From: Bradyrhizobium sp. CER78
Lineage (GTDB): Bacteria; Pseudomonadota; Alphaproteobacteria; Rhizobiales; Xanthobacteraceae
Length of the DNA stretch: 64,000 nt
Reading direction: 5' to 3'
Assembly (NCBI RefSeq): GCF_029846235.1
Contig: NZ_JARVWP010000002.1
Coordinates: 540,925-604,924 of the forward strand
The translations under genes were made by a program, and so were the position numbers. Every line of letters begins with the position of its first letter. Position 1 is the first letter of the stretch. Positions 50,823 to 59,268 of this stretch are shown piece by piece. The notes under the pieces are model-generated. The model was not told where the DNA came from and did not search any database. It saw only the letters and a list, made by a program, of their open reading frames with translations.

Positions 50823-52184
50823 TTACCGCTGATGCGCCGACGCGGCGTTGATGTCCTTGCCGGTGTAGTCGGTCATCAGCGCGGTCGCGACCAGCGTGAT
50901 GACGGCGCAGAGCGCGATGTAGATCGCGATCGCAGTCGACGAATGATAGGTGCCGAACAGCCAGGCCGCGATCAGCGGCGCAGGACCGCCGGCGATGACA
51001 GATGCGAGCTGGTAGCCGAGCGAGGCGCCGCTGTAGCGCAGGCGGCCGGTGAAGCTTTCGGCGATCAGGGCGGCCTGCGGCCCGTACTGCATATCGTGCG
51101 GAACAAGCGAGAGAATGATCGCAAGGAAGATGACCGGCACCGATCCGGTGTTGAGCATCGCAAAGTAGATGAAGCCGAAGATGCCGGTCACCAGCGCGCC
51201 GATCATGTACATGTTCTTGCGGCCGATCTGGTCGGACAAATGCCCGAACACCGGAATCGAGACGAACGAGACCACCGAAGCCGCCAGCACCGCGGTCAAC
51301 AACATGTCTCGCGACATCTGCAGCGTCCCGACGCCGTAGGAGAACACGAAGGCGGTGAAGATGTAGAACGGCGCCTGCTCGGACATCCGCGCGAAGGCGG
51401 ACAGCAGGATCTCCTTCGGATGATCGCGGATCACCGTCAGCATCGGTGTGCGGTCGACCTTGCGCTCGGCCAGCAGCTTGGTGAACACAGGCGTTTCCAG
51501 AATGCCGAGCCGGATGTAGAGGCCGACGCCGACCAGCATGATGCTGAGCGCGAACGGGACGCGCCAGCCCCACGCCAGGAACTGGTCGCCCGACATCTGG
51601 CTGAAGGCCAGCACGGCAAGATTGGCGAGGAACAGCCCGCAGGGCACGCCGAACTGCGGCCAGGAGGCGATCAGTCCGCGCGAGCGATCGTTGCGCGCCC
51701 ATTCCATCGACATCAGCACCGAGCCGCCCCATTCGCCGCCGACACCGACGCCCTGGATGAAGCGCAGCACGGTGAGGATCACCGCACCCCAGATGCCGAT
51801 GCTGGAATAGGTCGGCACCAATGCCACCGCCGCGGTGGCCAGTCCCATCAACAGCAGCGTCGCGATCAGCGTCGACTTGCGTCCGATGCGGTCGCCATAG
51901 TGGCCGAAGATCGCAGCACCGATCGGCCGCGCGATGAAGCCGACCGCATAGATCGCGAAGGCTTCCAGCGTGCCGACCCACGGATCGGAATGTGGAAAGA
52001 ACAGCTTTGCGAACACGAGGCCGGTGACGGTGCTGTAGAGGAAGAAGTCATACCATTCGATCGCGGTCCCGACCGTGGAGGCGATTACCGCGCGGCGCAG
52101 TTGGAGCTGATGTTCGGCTGGTGTGAGCTGGTTGGCGTCGAGTCTCGAGCCGAGTGTTACCATGGGAGCGTCTCCCTCGGACAA
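50823..52184 (-). CDS. MHS-family metabolite:H+ symporter (MFS)
   Basis: 453 residues and 12 helices. The first helix starts STVGTAIEWYDFFLYST, and the loop motif FGHYGDRIGRKSTL plus RFIQGVGVGGEWGGSVLM are typical of MHS carriers such as ProP, ShiA and KgtP for polar metabolites. The exact substrate is not readable. A second ATG at 52163 (MVTLGS) is also plausible as start. It lies between an SPW protein and a MocR regulator that reads the same way. Confidence 0.9.
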   Translation of the reverse strand: MSEGDAPMVTLGSRLDANQLTPAEHQLQLRRAVIASTVGTAIEWYDFFLYSTVTGLVFAKLFFPHSDPWVGTLEAFAIYAVGFIARPIGAAIFGHYGDRIGRKSTLIATLLLMGLATAAVALVPTYSSIGIWGAVILTVLRFIQGVGVGGEWGGSVLMSMEWARNDRSRGLIASWPQFGVPCGLFLANLAVLAFSQMSGDQFLAWGWRVPFALSIMLVGVGLYIRLGILETPVFTKLLAERKVDRTPMLTVIRDHPKEILLSAFARMSEQAPFYIFTAFVFSYGVGTLQMSRDMLLTAVLAASVVSFVSIPVFGHLSDQIGRKNMYMIGALVTGIFGFIYFAMLNTGSVPVIFLAIILSLVPHDMQYGPQAALIAESFTGRLRYSGASLGYQLASVIAGGPAPLIAAWLFGTYHSSTAIAIYIALCAVITLVATALMTDYTGKDINAASAHQR

Positions 52185-52280
52185 GCCCCCCGGGTGGATG
52201 CAAAGTATTCGGGTCGTTTGAGTACAAACGACACGGCCGTGCCGAAGGTTCCAACGGGATGGAACGCAGAACCTAGAACT

Positions 52281-53729
52281 TTAGTCGGTCCGCGCTCGCC
52301 GCTCGGCCACGGGCTCGATTGCACGCCTGAGCCGCCGCGCGATCGCAGGCGCATCGGCCTCGGCGGCATTGGTAAAGCCGACCAGCAGGCCCTGCCCGCA
52401 ATCGTGCCGAAGGCTGCGGCTCGACAGCGGCTCGGCACCAAATCCATCTGCCCGGGCAAGCTGCGCGAGCCTTGCATCCTGCGTGCGGCCCATGAACCGA
52501 AGCAGCAGGTGCATGCCGCCCGGCTGCAACTCGATCCTGATGCGCTCGCCGAATTCGGCGGTCAGGGCGGCAGCCAGAGCGGCGCGGCGCGCCGCGTACA
52601 GCTTCCGCATCCGCTTCAGATGGCGCGCGAAGTGCCCTTCCGCCATGAAGCCCGCAACGACCCGCTGCGCGAACGGATTGAGGCCGTTGCTACGGCCGGC
52701 GCTGACCTCGATGAAGCTGTCGAGCAGACGATCCGGCACAACCAGATAGCCGAGCCGCAATCCTGGAAAGAGCGTCTTGCTGAACGTCCCCGAATAGATC
52801 ACCCGCTGGCCGCGATCGAGGCTCTTCAATGCTGGCAGCGGCCGGCCGACGAACCGGAACTCGCTGTCATAGTCGTCCTCGATGACATAGCCGTCTGCCT
52901 GGTTCGCCCACCGAAGCAGCTCCATGCGGCGCGGCAGCGAGAGCGATACGCCGAGCGGGCTTTGATGCGACGGCGTGACGACCGCGAGCCGTGCTCGCCG
53001 CGCCTGCCTGATGCCTTCGCCGACGCGCATCCCCTCGGAGTCGATGGGCACGGCGACAAGTCCGGCGCGGGCCAGTTCAAGCGCGGTCCGCACGGGCGGA
53101 AAGCAGGGGTCTTCGATCCACGCGCGGTCGCCGCGTCGCAGCAGGATGCGCAGCGCTAGATCGAGGCCGCCCTGAAAGCCGTTGGTCACCAGCACCTGGC
53201 GACAGTCGCACGCGATCCCGCGGGAGGATGCGAGATATGCCGCGATCGCCTGCCGCAACGGTTCGAAGCCGGCCGGATCCGGATACATCATGTCTGAAGC
53301 GGAGCTTCGCCGCGCCTCTCGCGCGATCACATGGGTCCAGAGCTTGCGCGGAAAGAGATCGATCGCAGGCAGCCCCATCTGCAGCAGCAGAGGTTCGGCG
53401 CGCCCGCTCGGCCGGCTGCTGGACCGGGCCGGAAACGTCGCGACGTCATCGAGCGCCGCGGCGTCGCGCAATTCCGGCGACACGATCGTCCCCGCCTGAC
53501 CGCGCATGACGATGTAGCCCTCCCCGGCCAGCATGGCATAGGCGGCGTCGACCGTGCCGCGCGCCATCGCGAGCTCCGCGGCAAGACCGCGGATCGAAGG
53601 CAGCCGGTCGCCCGGACGTAGCTGCCCGGACGCGATCGCGCGCCGGAATCGCTCATAGAGCTGGCGCGAAAGCGGCATGCCACCGCTGCGAACCAACCCG
53701 GTCACCCGTCTCTTCCGGCGCTTCGCCAT
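52281..53729 (-). CDS. MocR-type PLP-dependent GntR-family regulator
   Basis: 482 residues: a GntR winged helix (about 15-85, PLSRQLYERFRRAIASGQL, RLPSIRGLA) followed by a class I aminotransferase-like domain with the PLP lysine K318 (YSGTFSKTLFPGLRLG), D285-type acidic site VIEDDYDSEF, and NGFQGGLDLALR. MocR proteins bind PLP or aminoacyl adducts and control nearby amine or vitamin B6 genes. It is divergent from a Tat-exported cupin gene and an MFS carrier, which are the first candidates for its targets. Confidence 0.92.
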   Translation of the reverse strand: MAKRRKRRVTGLVRSGGMPLSRQLYERFRRAIASGQLRPGDRLPSIRGLAAELAMARGTVDAAYAMLAGEGYIVMRGQAGTIVSPELRDAAALDDVATFPARSSSRPSGRAEPLLLQMGLPAIDLFPRKLWTHVIAREARRSSASDMMYPDPAGFEPLRQAIAAYLASSRGIACDCRQVLVTNGFQGGLDLALRILLRRGDRAWIEDPCFPPVRTALELARAGLVAVPIDSEGMRVGEGIRQARRARLAVVTPSHQSPLGVSLSLPRRMELLRWANQADGYVIEDDYDSEFRFVGRPLPALKSLDRGQRVIYSGTFSKTLFPGLRLGYLVVPDRLLDSFIEVSAGRSNGLNPFAQRVVAGFMAEGHFARHLKRMRKLYAARRAALAAALTAEFGERIRIELQPGGMHLLLRFMGRTQDARLAQLARADGFGAEPLSSRSLRHDCGQGLLVGFTNAAEADAPAIARRLRRAIEPVAERRARTD

Positions 53730-53818
53730 GGCCTAGTCAATATGCCGCCTCTTGGCCCTTATGGATAGGCCATCCTGCCGCTAGATGGTGGGCCTGGACA
53801 ACATCAGGAGCCCTCGAC

Positions 53819-54277
53819 ATGACATCCACCATCCTTCGACGCGATTTCAATCGCGCCTCGATCGCAGCGCTGCTCGCGGCCCTCGCCGCTGCCCGAGGAT
53901 CAGATGCCAATGCGCAGCCGCAACACTCCGCACCGGGGACGAAACAGTCTTCCAGACGCGACGTGATCAAGCAGGGTTTGCCCGGCGATCCGGCGCGCGA
54001 CATCACGCTCGTGGAGGTGACGTATCCTCCGGGAACGGGATCGCCCGTGCATGCCCATGCCAACGGCGTGATGGCCTACGTCGTATCGGGCATGGTGGCC
54101 TCGCAGGTCGGCGATGGCCCCGAACGCACCTACAGCGCCGGCGAAGCCTGGTGGGAGCCGGCCGGCGCTATTCATCGCGTTTCGCGCAATCCTAGCTCGA
54201 CCGAGCCGGCGACCCTGCTTGCGATCTACATCGCGCCGCGCGACGCAACCGCCGCGGATCTGATGAAGCCGCTGTAA
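53819..54277 (+). CDS. Cupin protein with Tat-like signal
   Basis: 152 residues. The N-terminus LRRDFNRASIAALLAAL carries a twin-arginine motif followed by a hydrophobic run, so export by the Tat route is likely. The single cupin domain (about 70-140) has GSPVHAHANGVMAYVVSG (first metal-site histidines) and EAWWEPAGAIHRVS (second). Substrate unknown; small cupins of this type can be dioxygenases or sensors. It is 89 bp from the divergent MocR start and 31 bp before the MFS gene, and probably shares its operon. Confidence 0.85.
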   Translation: MTSTILRRDFNRASIAALLAALAAARGSDANAQPQHSAPGTKQSSRRDVIKQGLPGDPARDITLVEVTYPPGTGSPVHAHANGVMAYVVSGMVASQVGDGPERTYSAGEAWWEPAGAIHRVSRNPSSTEPATLLAIYIAPRDATAADLMKPL

Positions 54278-54308
54278 CCATCCAACGCCTCGGGATCTCT
54301 TGACGACG

Positions 54309-55514
54309 ATGCAGAGTGCTCTCACAGCCGCATTGAGCGCGGCGATCGCGGTGATCGTGCTGCCGCTGTTCGCCGCGCAGTCCCTCTCGGCTCCGATCGC
54401 CACCTCGTTCGGGCTGACGGAAAGCGCCGCCGGCCTGATCGCCATGATGCCGATGCTGGGCTACACCGCCGGGCTCGTGCTGCTTGTCCCGTTGATCGAT
54501 ATGTTCCGGATGCGCTCAGTCATGTTGACGACGCTCCTGACCGGGACCCTTGCGCTGGCGGCCGCGGCCTTCTCTCCGTCGGCGACGCTCTTCCTGCTCA
54601 GCGCGTTCGTCGTGGGGCTGACGACCAGCGCCACGCAAATGGTCGTGCCGCTTGCAGCGGGTCTTGCGGAGCCGTCGGCGCGCGGCCGTGTCATCGGCAG
54701 GGTCATGAGCGGGCTGATGATCGGCGTGCTGCTGTCGCGGCCGAGCGCCAACCTGTCGGCCAGCCTTTTCGGCTGGCGCGGAGCCTACCTCGCCGACGCC
54801 ACTGCGCTCGCGATGGTCTGCCTTGCCTGTGCACTCATCGTGCCTGCGCGTTCGCAAGCCAGCCGTTTGAGCTTTCGCGAGCTGATCTCCTCGCTCTGGA
54901 TCGTCCTCCGCAGCGAGCCGGTACTGCAGCGGCGCGCGGCGTGCCAGGCGTTGTGCATGGGGGCCTTCGGCGCGTTCTGGACCGCCGTGCCGCTGCTGCT
55001 CGCGGCGCCTCCGTTCGGGCTGGGACAGATCGGGATCGGCGCGTTTGCCCTTGCCGGTATCGGCGGAGCGATCGTGGCGCCCGTCGCTGGATGGGCCGCC
55101 GATCGGCATCTCGACGAAACCGCGACGCGCCTTGCCCATGTCTGCGTGGTCGCCGGGTCCGGCCTCGCCCTCATCTTCGGTGCCGCGATGCACCGCGGCA
55201 CCGCGTTGCTGCTGCTGGTTCTGGCTGCGATCATCGTCGATCTCGGTGTGATCGGCGATCAGACGCTGGGACGGCACGCGATCAACAGCTTGCGTCCGGA
55301 CATCCGCGGCCGCCTCAACGGGCTCTATACCGGATTGTTCTTCCTCGGCGGAGCCGCAGGATCCGCGCTTGCCGGCATTGCCTGGACGCATGGCGGATGG
55401 ACATCGGTCTGCGCGCTCTGCGTCTGCTTCGGCCTCGGCGCCATCCTGGTCGGCCGGATCACATCGTCGGGGCGAGGCGCGCGAGACCGACAGGAGGCAG
55501 CCGTCCGGCCCTAG
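54309..55514 (+). CDS. MFS transporter
   Basis: The 401-residue major facilitator has about 12 helices. The cytoplasmic RGRVIGRVMSG loop after helix 4 and a DHA1-like layout suggest a small-molecule exporter. Start at ATG 54309; a TTG at 54300 adds three residues. It is in one direction with the cupin gene, and its TAG stop shares the CTAG palindrome (55511-55514) with the convergent malic enzyme stop. Substrate not known. Confidence 0.83.
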   Translation: MQSALTAALSAAIAVIVLPLFAAQSLSAPIATSFGLTESAAGLIAMMPMLGYTAGLVLLVPLIDMFRMRSVMLTTLLTGTLALAAAAFSPSATLFLLSAFVVGLTTSATQMVVPLAAGLAEPSARGRVIGRVMSGLMIGVLLSRPSANLSASLFGWRGAYLADATALAMVCLACALIVPARSQASRLSFRELISSLWIVLRSEPVLQRRAACQALCMGAFGAFWTAVPLLLAAPPFGLGQIGIGAFALAGIGGAIVAPVAGWAADRHLDETATRLAHVCVVAGSGLALIFGAAMHRGTALLLLVLAAIIVDLGVIGDQTLGRHAINSLRPDIRGRLNGLYTGLFFLGGAAGSALAGIAWTHGGWTSVCALCVCFGLGAILVGRITSSGRGARDRQEAAVRP

Positions 55515-57208
55515 GGCCGATCGCTGCGCCGATAGGGAACGTAGCGCGGCGTCCAGACCTTGGCGTGGATGCGCGCCTCGACCTGGTCGATCGGAATATC
55601 CTTGGCGAGCCCCTCCTTGTGCGCCTGCAGTGCCACCGCCAGCGCAACCGTCAGCGCCACCTCGCGCAGCGCGCTGACCGGCGGCAAGAGATTGTGCTTC
55701 GGGTTGTTGCGCGCCGGCGAGACGCTGGCGAGCGCCTTGGCGGCGGCCATGAACATGCCGTCGCTGACCCGGCTGGCGCCGACCGCGAGCGCGCCGACAC
55801 CGACGCCCGGGAAGATGTAGGAGTTGTTGGTCTGGTCGACCTTGAAGCGCGCACCGTCGCGGGTGATCGGCGGGAACGGGCTACCGACGCCGATCAGCGC
55901 CCGCCCCTCGGTCCAGGCCTCGATATCGGAAGGCGTCGCTTCCTCGCGCGAGGTCGGGTTCGACAGCGGGAAGATCACCGGGCGCTTGTTGCAATCGGCC
56001 ATCGCGCGCACGATCGGCTCGGAGAACGCGCCGGCCTGGCCGGAGACGCCGATCAGCACGGTTGGCCTGGCGTTGCGCACGACGTCGAGCAGCGCGATCT
56101 TGTCGGGATGGCTGAGCTGCCAGCCCGCGATCGCCTGCTTGCTCTGCACGAATGGCAGCTGGAACGGGGCGAGCCCGCTCATGCCCTCGAGCAGCAGCCC
56201 GTCGCGGTCGACCATGTAGAAGCGTTTCGCCGCCTCGCTCTCGGACAGGCCGGCATCGACCATCGCGGCGCGGATGAGGCTGGCGATGCCGCAGCCGGCG
56301 GAGCCGGCACCGAGCACGGCGACGCGCTGCTCGGTGAGCGGCACGCCGGTGACGTTGATGGCGGAGAGCAAGGCGCCGGTCGCCACCGCCGCAGTGCCCT
56401 GGATGTCATCGTTGAAGGTCAACAGCCGATCGCGGTAGCGCTCGAGCATCCGGGTCGCATTGTTCTTGGCGAAATCCTCCCATTGCAGCAGGACGCGCGG
56501 CCAGCGTTTCACCACCGCCGAGACGAACGCCTCGATGAAGTCGTCATATTGCTGGCCGCGCACGCGCTCGTTGCGCCAGCCGATATAGAGCGGATCGGCC
56601 AGGCAATCCGGATTGTCGGTGCCGACATCGAGCATGATCGGCAGCGTGGTCGCCGGATGCAGGCCGCCGCAGCCGGTGTAGAGCGCGAGCTTGCCGATCG
56701 GGATGCCCATGCCGCCGGCGCCCTGATCGCCGAGGCCGAGGATGCGCTCGCCGTCGGTCACCACGATGGCCTCGACGTGATCGAAGCGCGGATGGGCGAA
56801 AATGCGGTCGATCCGGTGCTGGTGCGGAATGCTGAGGAACAGGCCGCGCGGCTTGCGAAACAGCCGGCTGAATTTCTGGCAGCCCTCGCCGACGGTCGGC
56901 GTGTAAACGATCGGCAGCAGCTCTTCCAGGTTGCCGACCAGGAGCGCGTAGAACAGCGTCTCGTTGGTGTCCTGCAATTCGCGCAAGAAGGCATAGCGCT
57001 CGATGTCGGTCTCGTAGCCGCGCAACGCCTCGAGGCGGCGCGAGACCTGCTCGTCCAGCGTCAGGATGTTGGGCGGCAGCAGGCCGTGCAGGTCGAACGC
57101 CTCGCGCTCCGCCTCGGAGAACGCCGTGCCCTTGTTCAGCTGCGGATCGGCCAACAGCTCGTAGCCGCTCAGCGCGGTGGTGGCGAAAGCTCCTGCAGTC
57201 CCCGACAT
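55511..57208 (-). CDS. maeA: NAD-dependent malic enzyme
   Basis: 565 residues, the length of the MaeA/SfcA class without a phosphotransacetylase fusion. Motifs are VYTPTVGEGCQKFS (catalytic Tyr), IVVTDGERILGLGDQG (catalytic Lys/Asp region), FNDDIQGTAAV (metal Asp) and the NAD-binding VAVLGAGSAGCGIA. It decarboxylates malate to pyruvate and feeds the TCA cycle. The coenzyme preference follows from family only. It ends on the stop of the convergent MFS gene. Confidence 0.93.
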   Translation of the reverse strand: MSGTAGAFATTALSGYELLADPQLNKGTAFSEAEREAFDLHGLLPPNILTLDEQVSRRLEALRGYETDIERYAFLRELQDTNETLFYALLVGNLEELLPIVYTPTVGEGCQKFSRLFRKPRGLFLSIPHQHRIDRIFAHPRFDHVEAIVVTDGERILGLGDQGAGGMGIPIGKLALYTGCGGLHPATTLPIMLDVGTDNPDCLADPLYIGWRNERVRGQQYDDFIEAFVSAVVKRWPRVLLQWEDFAKNNATRMLERYRDRLLTFNDDIQGTAAVATGALLSAINVTGVPLTEQRVAVLGAGSAGCGIASLIRAAMVDAGLSESEAAKRFYMVDRDGLLLEGMSGLAPFQLPFVQSKQAIAGWQLSHPDKIALLDVVRNARPTVLIGVSGQAGAFSEPIVRAMADCNKRPVIFPLSNPTSREEATPSDIEAWTEGRALIGVGSPFPPITRDGARFKVDQTNNSYIFPGVGVGALAVGASRVSDGMFMAAAKALASVSPARNNPKHNLLPPVSALREVALTVALAVALQAHKEGLAKDIPIDQVEARIHAKVWTPRYVPYRRSDRP

Positions 57209-57663
57209 GACAAGGTCCCCTCAATGCGAATTGCCTGATGGAACTGTATCACCCTCGTGTAACGGATCGGAGCACGAAAGCTGCCGGGCCGGGCAAAGTT
57301 GAACGGTACCCGGCATCGCGGCTGGACAGATGGACGTCGTGGAACAGTCACTCGGGCAATGCACCGCTGCAACACCGCCGGACAAACATCCGCATACCTT
57401 GGTATAGCTACCGTGATTCCTTGTGATGCCCCGTGCTTACGCTCGTACAATTGAGCGATGGCGAGTGATTCTTATACTCGCGACTACTCCATCGGATGCA
57501 CGGCTGCCAACGTCGCTGCGCCCGCGACCAGCGACAGAAATCTCGGTGGGCGCGACTTGCGTTGCGAAATCTGTGATCAGGATCACTGCTCCGGGGAACG
57601 AAGTGCACGACTATTGCGGGCAGCAAGTATCGACTGGAACGCGGGTTCTCGAGGAACACTGAA
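57209..57663. other. 455-bp intergenic region with a possible promoter
   Basis: No credible gene is present between maeA (minus) and the 51-residue gene (plus). A TTGAGC at 57451-57456 with TATACT at 57473-57478 (16-bp spacer) is a fair sigma-70-type promoter pointing toward the small gene. A short ATACC-TT-GGTAT palindrome lies at 57394-57405 upstream of it. Confidence 0.45.
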
Positions 57664-57819
57664 ATGATCGTCAACATTCAGAAGCTTGATGGCCTGTGGC
57701 ACCTCATCGTCGGGTCGTGCAAGATCCGAACGCCGTTCCTGGAGACCCAGGATCGGGAGTGGGTCGTCGCCTATGCGAGGCGCGTCTATCCCGGCGCAAA
57801 GGTTTTCGAACGCGACTGA
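57664..57819 (+). CDS. Short protein of unknown function, 51 residues
   Basis: ATG 57664 to TGA 57819 encodes MIVNIQKLDGLWHLIVGSCK and continues to ...YPGAKVFERD. Mixed polar and aromatic residues, a likely small alpha/beta fold, and no signal peptide or helix. GAGG-like GGAAC lies 8-12 bp upstream. Support comes from its own terminator (57852) and an upstream promoter-like pair. I recognise no family. Confidence 0.5.
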   Translation: MIVNIQKLDGLWHLIVGSCKIRTPFLETQDREWVVAYARRVYPGAKVFERD

Positions 57820-57851
57820 CGCTGTTGCGCCTCGCAGCTCACGGCATACAC

Positions 57852-57888
57852 AAAAGGCCCCGGAGCATGCCCCGGGGCTTTTGTTTTT
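57852..57888 (+). terminator. Terminator after the 51-residue gene
   Basis: An AAAGGCCCCGG / CCGGGGCTTT stem with a bulged G and a CATGC-type loop leads to a TTTTGTTTTT tail, 32 bp past the stop codon. The T-run shows plus-strand direction. Confidence 0.75.
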
Positions 57889-57896
57889 CCAGGAAT

Positions 57897-57980
57897 CGTA
57901 GGGCGGATTAGCCGAAGGGCGTAATCCGCCATCTCGTCCGCAGCGCGACGGCGGATTACGCTTCGCTAATCCGCCCTACG
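57897..57980. repeat. Palindromic repeat with CGTAGGGCGG ends
   Basis: The arms CGTAGGGCGGATTAGC and GCTAATCCGCCCTACG are exact inverse copies; an inner pair reads GTAATCCGCC / GGCGGATTAC. It ends 8 bp from the stop codon of the LpxO-like gene. This is the sister of the element at 18081. Confidence 0.82.
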
Positions 57981-57988
57981 CATCCACG

Positions 57989-58918
57989 TCACCGCAGCGC
58001 CGACACCACGATCAGACCGAGGATCAGCGCGGTCACGGAATATTTGAGCGTGTAGTACACGTTCCGATTCCATTCCTTGACCTTGCGGCTGCCGAGGTGG
58101 AGCTCATAGAGCTTGCCGAACACCTTGTTCAGCGCGCCGACATGCTCGCCGTCGACGTTCTGGGTCGCCGACGCCTTGACGATGTTGTGGCTGACCCAAC
58201 GGTTCATCTTTGTCATGAAGCCGTACTTCATCGGCCGTTCGACGTCGCAGAACAGGATGATGCGGTTGACGTCGGTCTTGTTCTCGGCGCTGTGGATGAA
58301 GGTCTCGTCGAACATGAAGGCCTCGCCGTCGCGCCAGACGCATTCGACGCCGTCGACGAGGATGCGGCACTGGTCCGAATTCGGCGTCACCAGGCCTAAG
58401 TGATAGCGCAAGGAGCCCGCGAAGGGATCGCGATGCGCCCCCAGCTTGCCGCCCGGCGGCAGCATCGCGAACATCGCGCCGTGCACGTTCGGGATCGAGT
58501 TGAGCAGCTCCACCGTCTGCGGGCACAGCGTGCGTGCCGACGGCAGGAAGTCGTCGTACCATTTCAGATAGAAGCGCTTCCAGCCGCTCTTGAAGAACGA
58601 ATAGAAGCCCCAGTCGTTGTTCTTGGCCGCAGCGCGAATGAAGCCCTCGTCGAACAGGCGTGTCGCCTCGTCGCGGATTGTCTCCCAATTGTCGGAGAGC
58701 TTCTTCAACTCGGGAAACTGCTCGATCGGAATCACCGGCGTGTTGGGTACCGCGGAGCCCGCATACATCAGCACATTGTAGGGCGCGAGATAGGTCGAGT
58801 GATCGCCGAGCTGGCGGGCGAAGCGCAGCCGCTGCCTGCCGCGGAAGTGGACGTAGAGTGTGGAGGCCGCCAGCACGTAGAGAATAACGAGCTGTGGCGC
58901 AAAGAGCTGTCTCAACAT
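57989..58918 (-). CDS. LpxO-like lipid A hydroxylase (aspartyl/asparaginyl beta-hydroxylase family)
   Basis: 309 residues, close to the length of LpxO. An N-terminal membrane anchor (about 8-25) and a C-terminal one (about 288-306) flank a Fe(II)/2-oxoglutarate dioxygenase domain. Metal-ligand candidates are H162 in GAHRDPF and H209 in FIHSAEN, with the 2-oxoglutarate-site Arg following. The protein places a 2-hydroxyl on a lipid A acyl chain at the inner membrane in other species. Start ATG 58918; the frame extends to 59179 as an unrelated leader. It lies outside the LPS region at 26-47 kb. Confidence 0.85.
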   Translation of the reverse strand: MLRQLFAPQLVILYVLAASTLYVHFRGRQRLRFARQLGDHSTYLAPYNVLMYAGSAVPNTPVIPIEQFPELKKLSDNWETIRDEATRLFDEGFIRAAAKNNDWGFYSFFKSGWKRFYLKWYDDFLPSARTLCPQTVELLNSIPNVHGAMFAMLPPGGKLGAHRDPFAGSLRYHLGLVTPNSDQCRILVDGVECVWRDGEAFMFDETFIHSAENKTDVNRIILFCDVERPMKYGFMTKMNRWVSHNIVKASATQNVDGEHVGALNKVFGKLYELHLGSRKVKEWNRNVYYTLKYSVTALILGLIVVSALR

Positions 58919-59160
58919 GTTCCGTCTATGATCGCAGCCCACCGACGCTCTTCGTGCACCGCCCCCGCAAGCCGATCCCAATGAAGGCTGGCTCCGCGCA
59001 GGCGGCGAAGCGCATCGCCGTCCGCGAAAATTCCCCTGTTCATAGTGACTTGGTACTGCCGCAAGCTGTGCGTGAGCTGGAAGCCCCGCAGTGCCATCCC
59101 GGATGAGCCATGTAAGCGTCTGCTCACCAAATGTGAAGCGCCGCCTCATTCGAGGAGGCC

Positions 59161-59184
59161 ACTGTGTGACAACATTCACACAGT
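59161..59184. promoter_or_regulatory. 24-bp palindromic operator candidate
   Basis: Perfect 9-bp arms ACTGTGTGA and TCACACAGT are separated by CAACAT. It ends 11 bp upstream of the TTGACA element and in front of a catabolic-looking operon that carries its own IclR regulator gene, so IclR binding is the first hypothesis. The site is AT-richer than its surroundings. Confidence 0.65.
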
Positions 59185-59195
59185 AAAATTCGCTA

Positions 59196-59225
59196 TTGAC
59201 AAATAGATTTGATAATTCCTAATTC
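59196..59225 (+). promoter_or_regulatory. Sigma-70-type promoter for the SBP operon
   Basis: TTGACA at 59196-59201 is a perfect -35 box. The best -10 is TAATTC at 59220-59225 with an 18-bp spacer, a fair but not strong match. Transcription would start about 35 bp before the RBS AGAGGAGG of the substrate-binding protein. Confidence 0.55.
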
Positions 59226-59268
59226 TGGATCGACCCGCCGGAGAATGCGGACACCCAGAGGAGGAACG

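Larger units (their letters stand above)
58919..59268. other. 350-bp divergent intergenic region
   Basis: Between the LpxO-like gene and the substrate-binding protein I see no gene. It holds the 24-bp palindrome (59161) and the TTGACA element (59196) of the operon on its right; no clear promoter for the left gene is visible. Confidence 0.6.

Noticed and set aside
50337..57238. Very long plus-strand frames (940 and 765 residues) across the transporter, MocR and malic enzyme genes
   Set aside because: Their sequences are Arg/His/Asp-rich shadows of real genes with clear domains on the other strand or in another frame.
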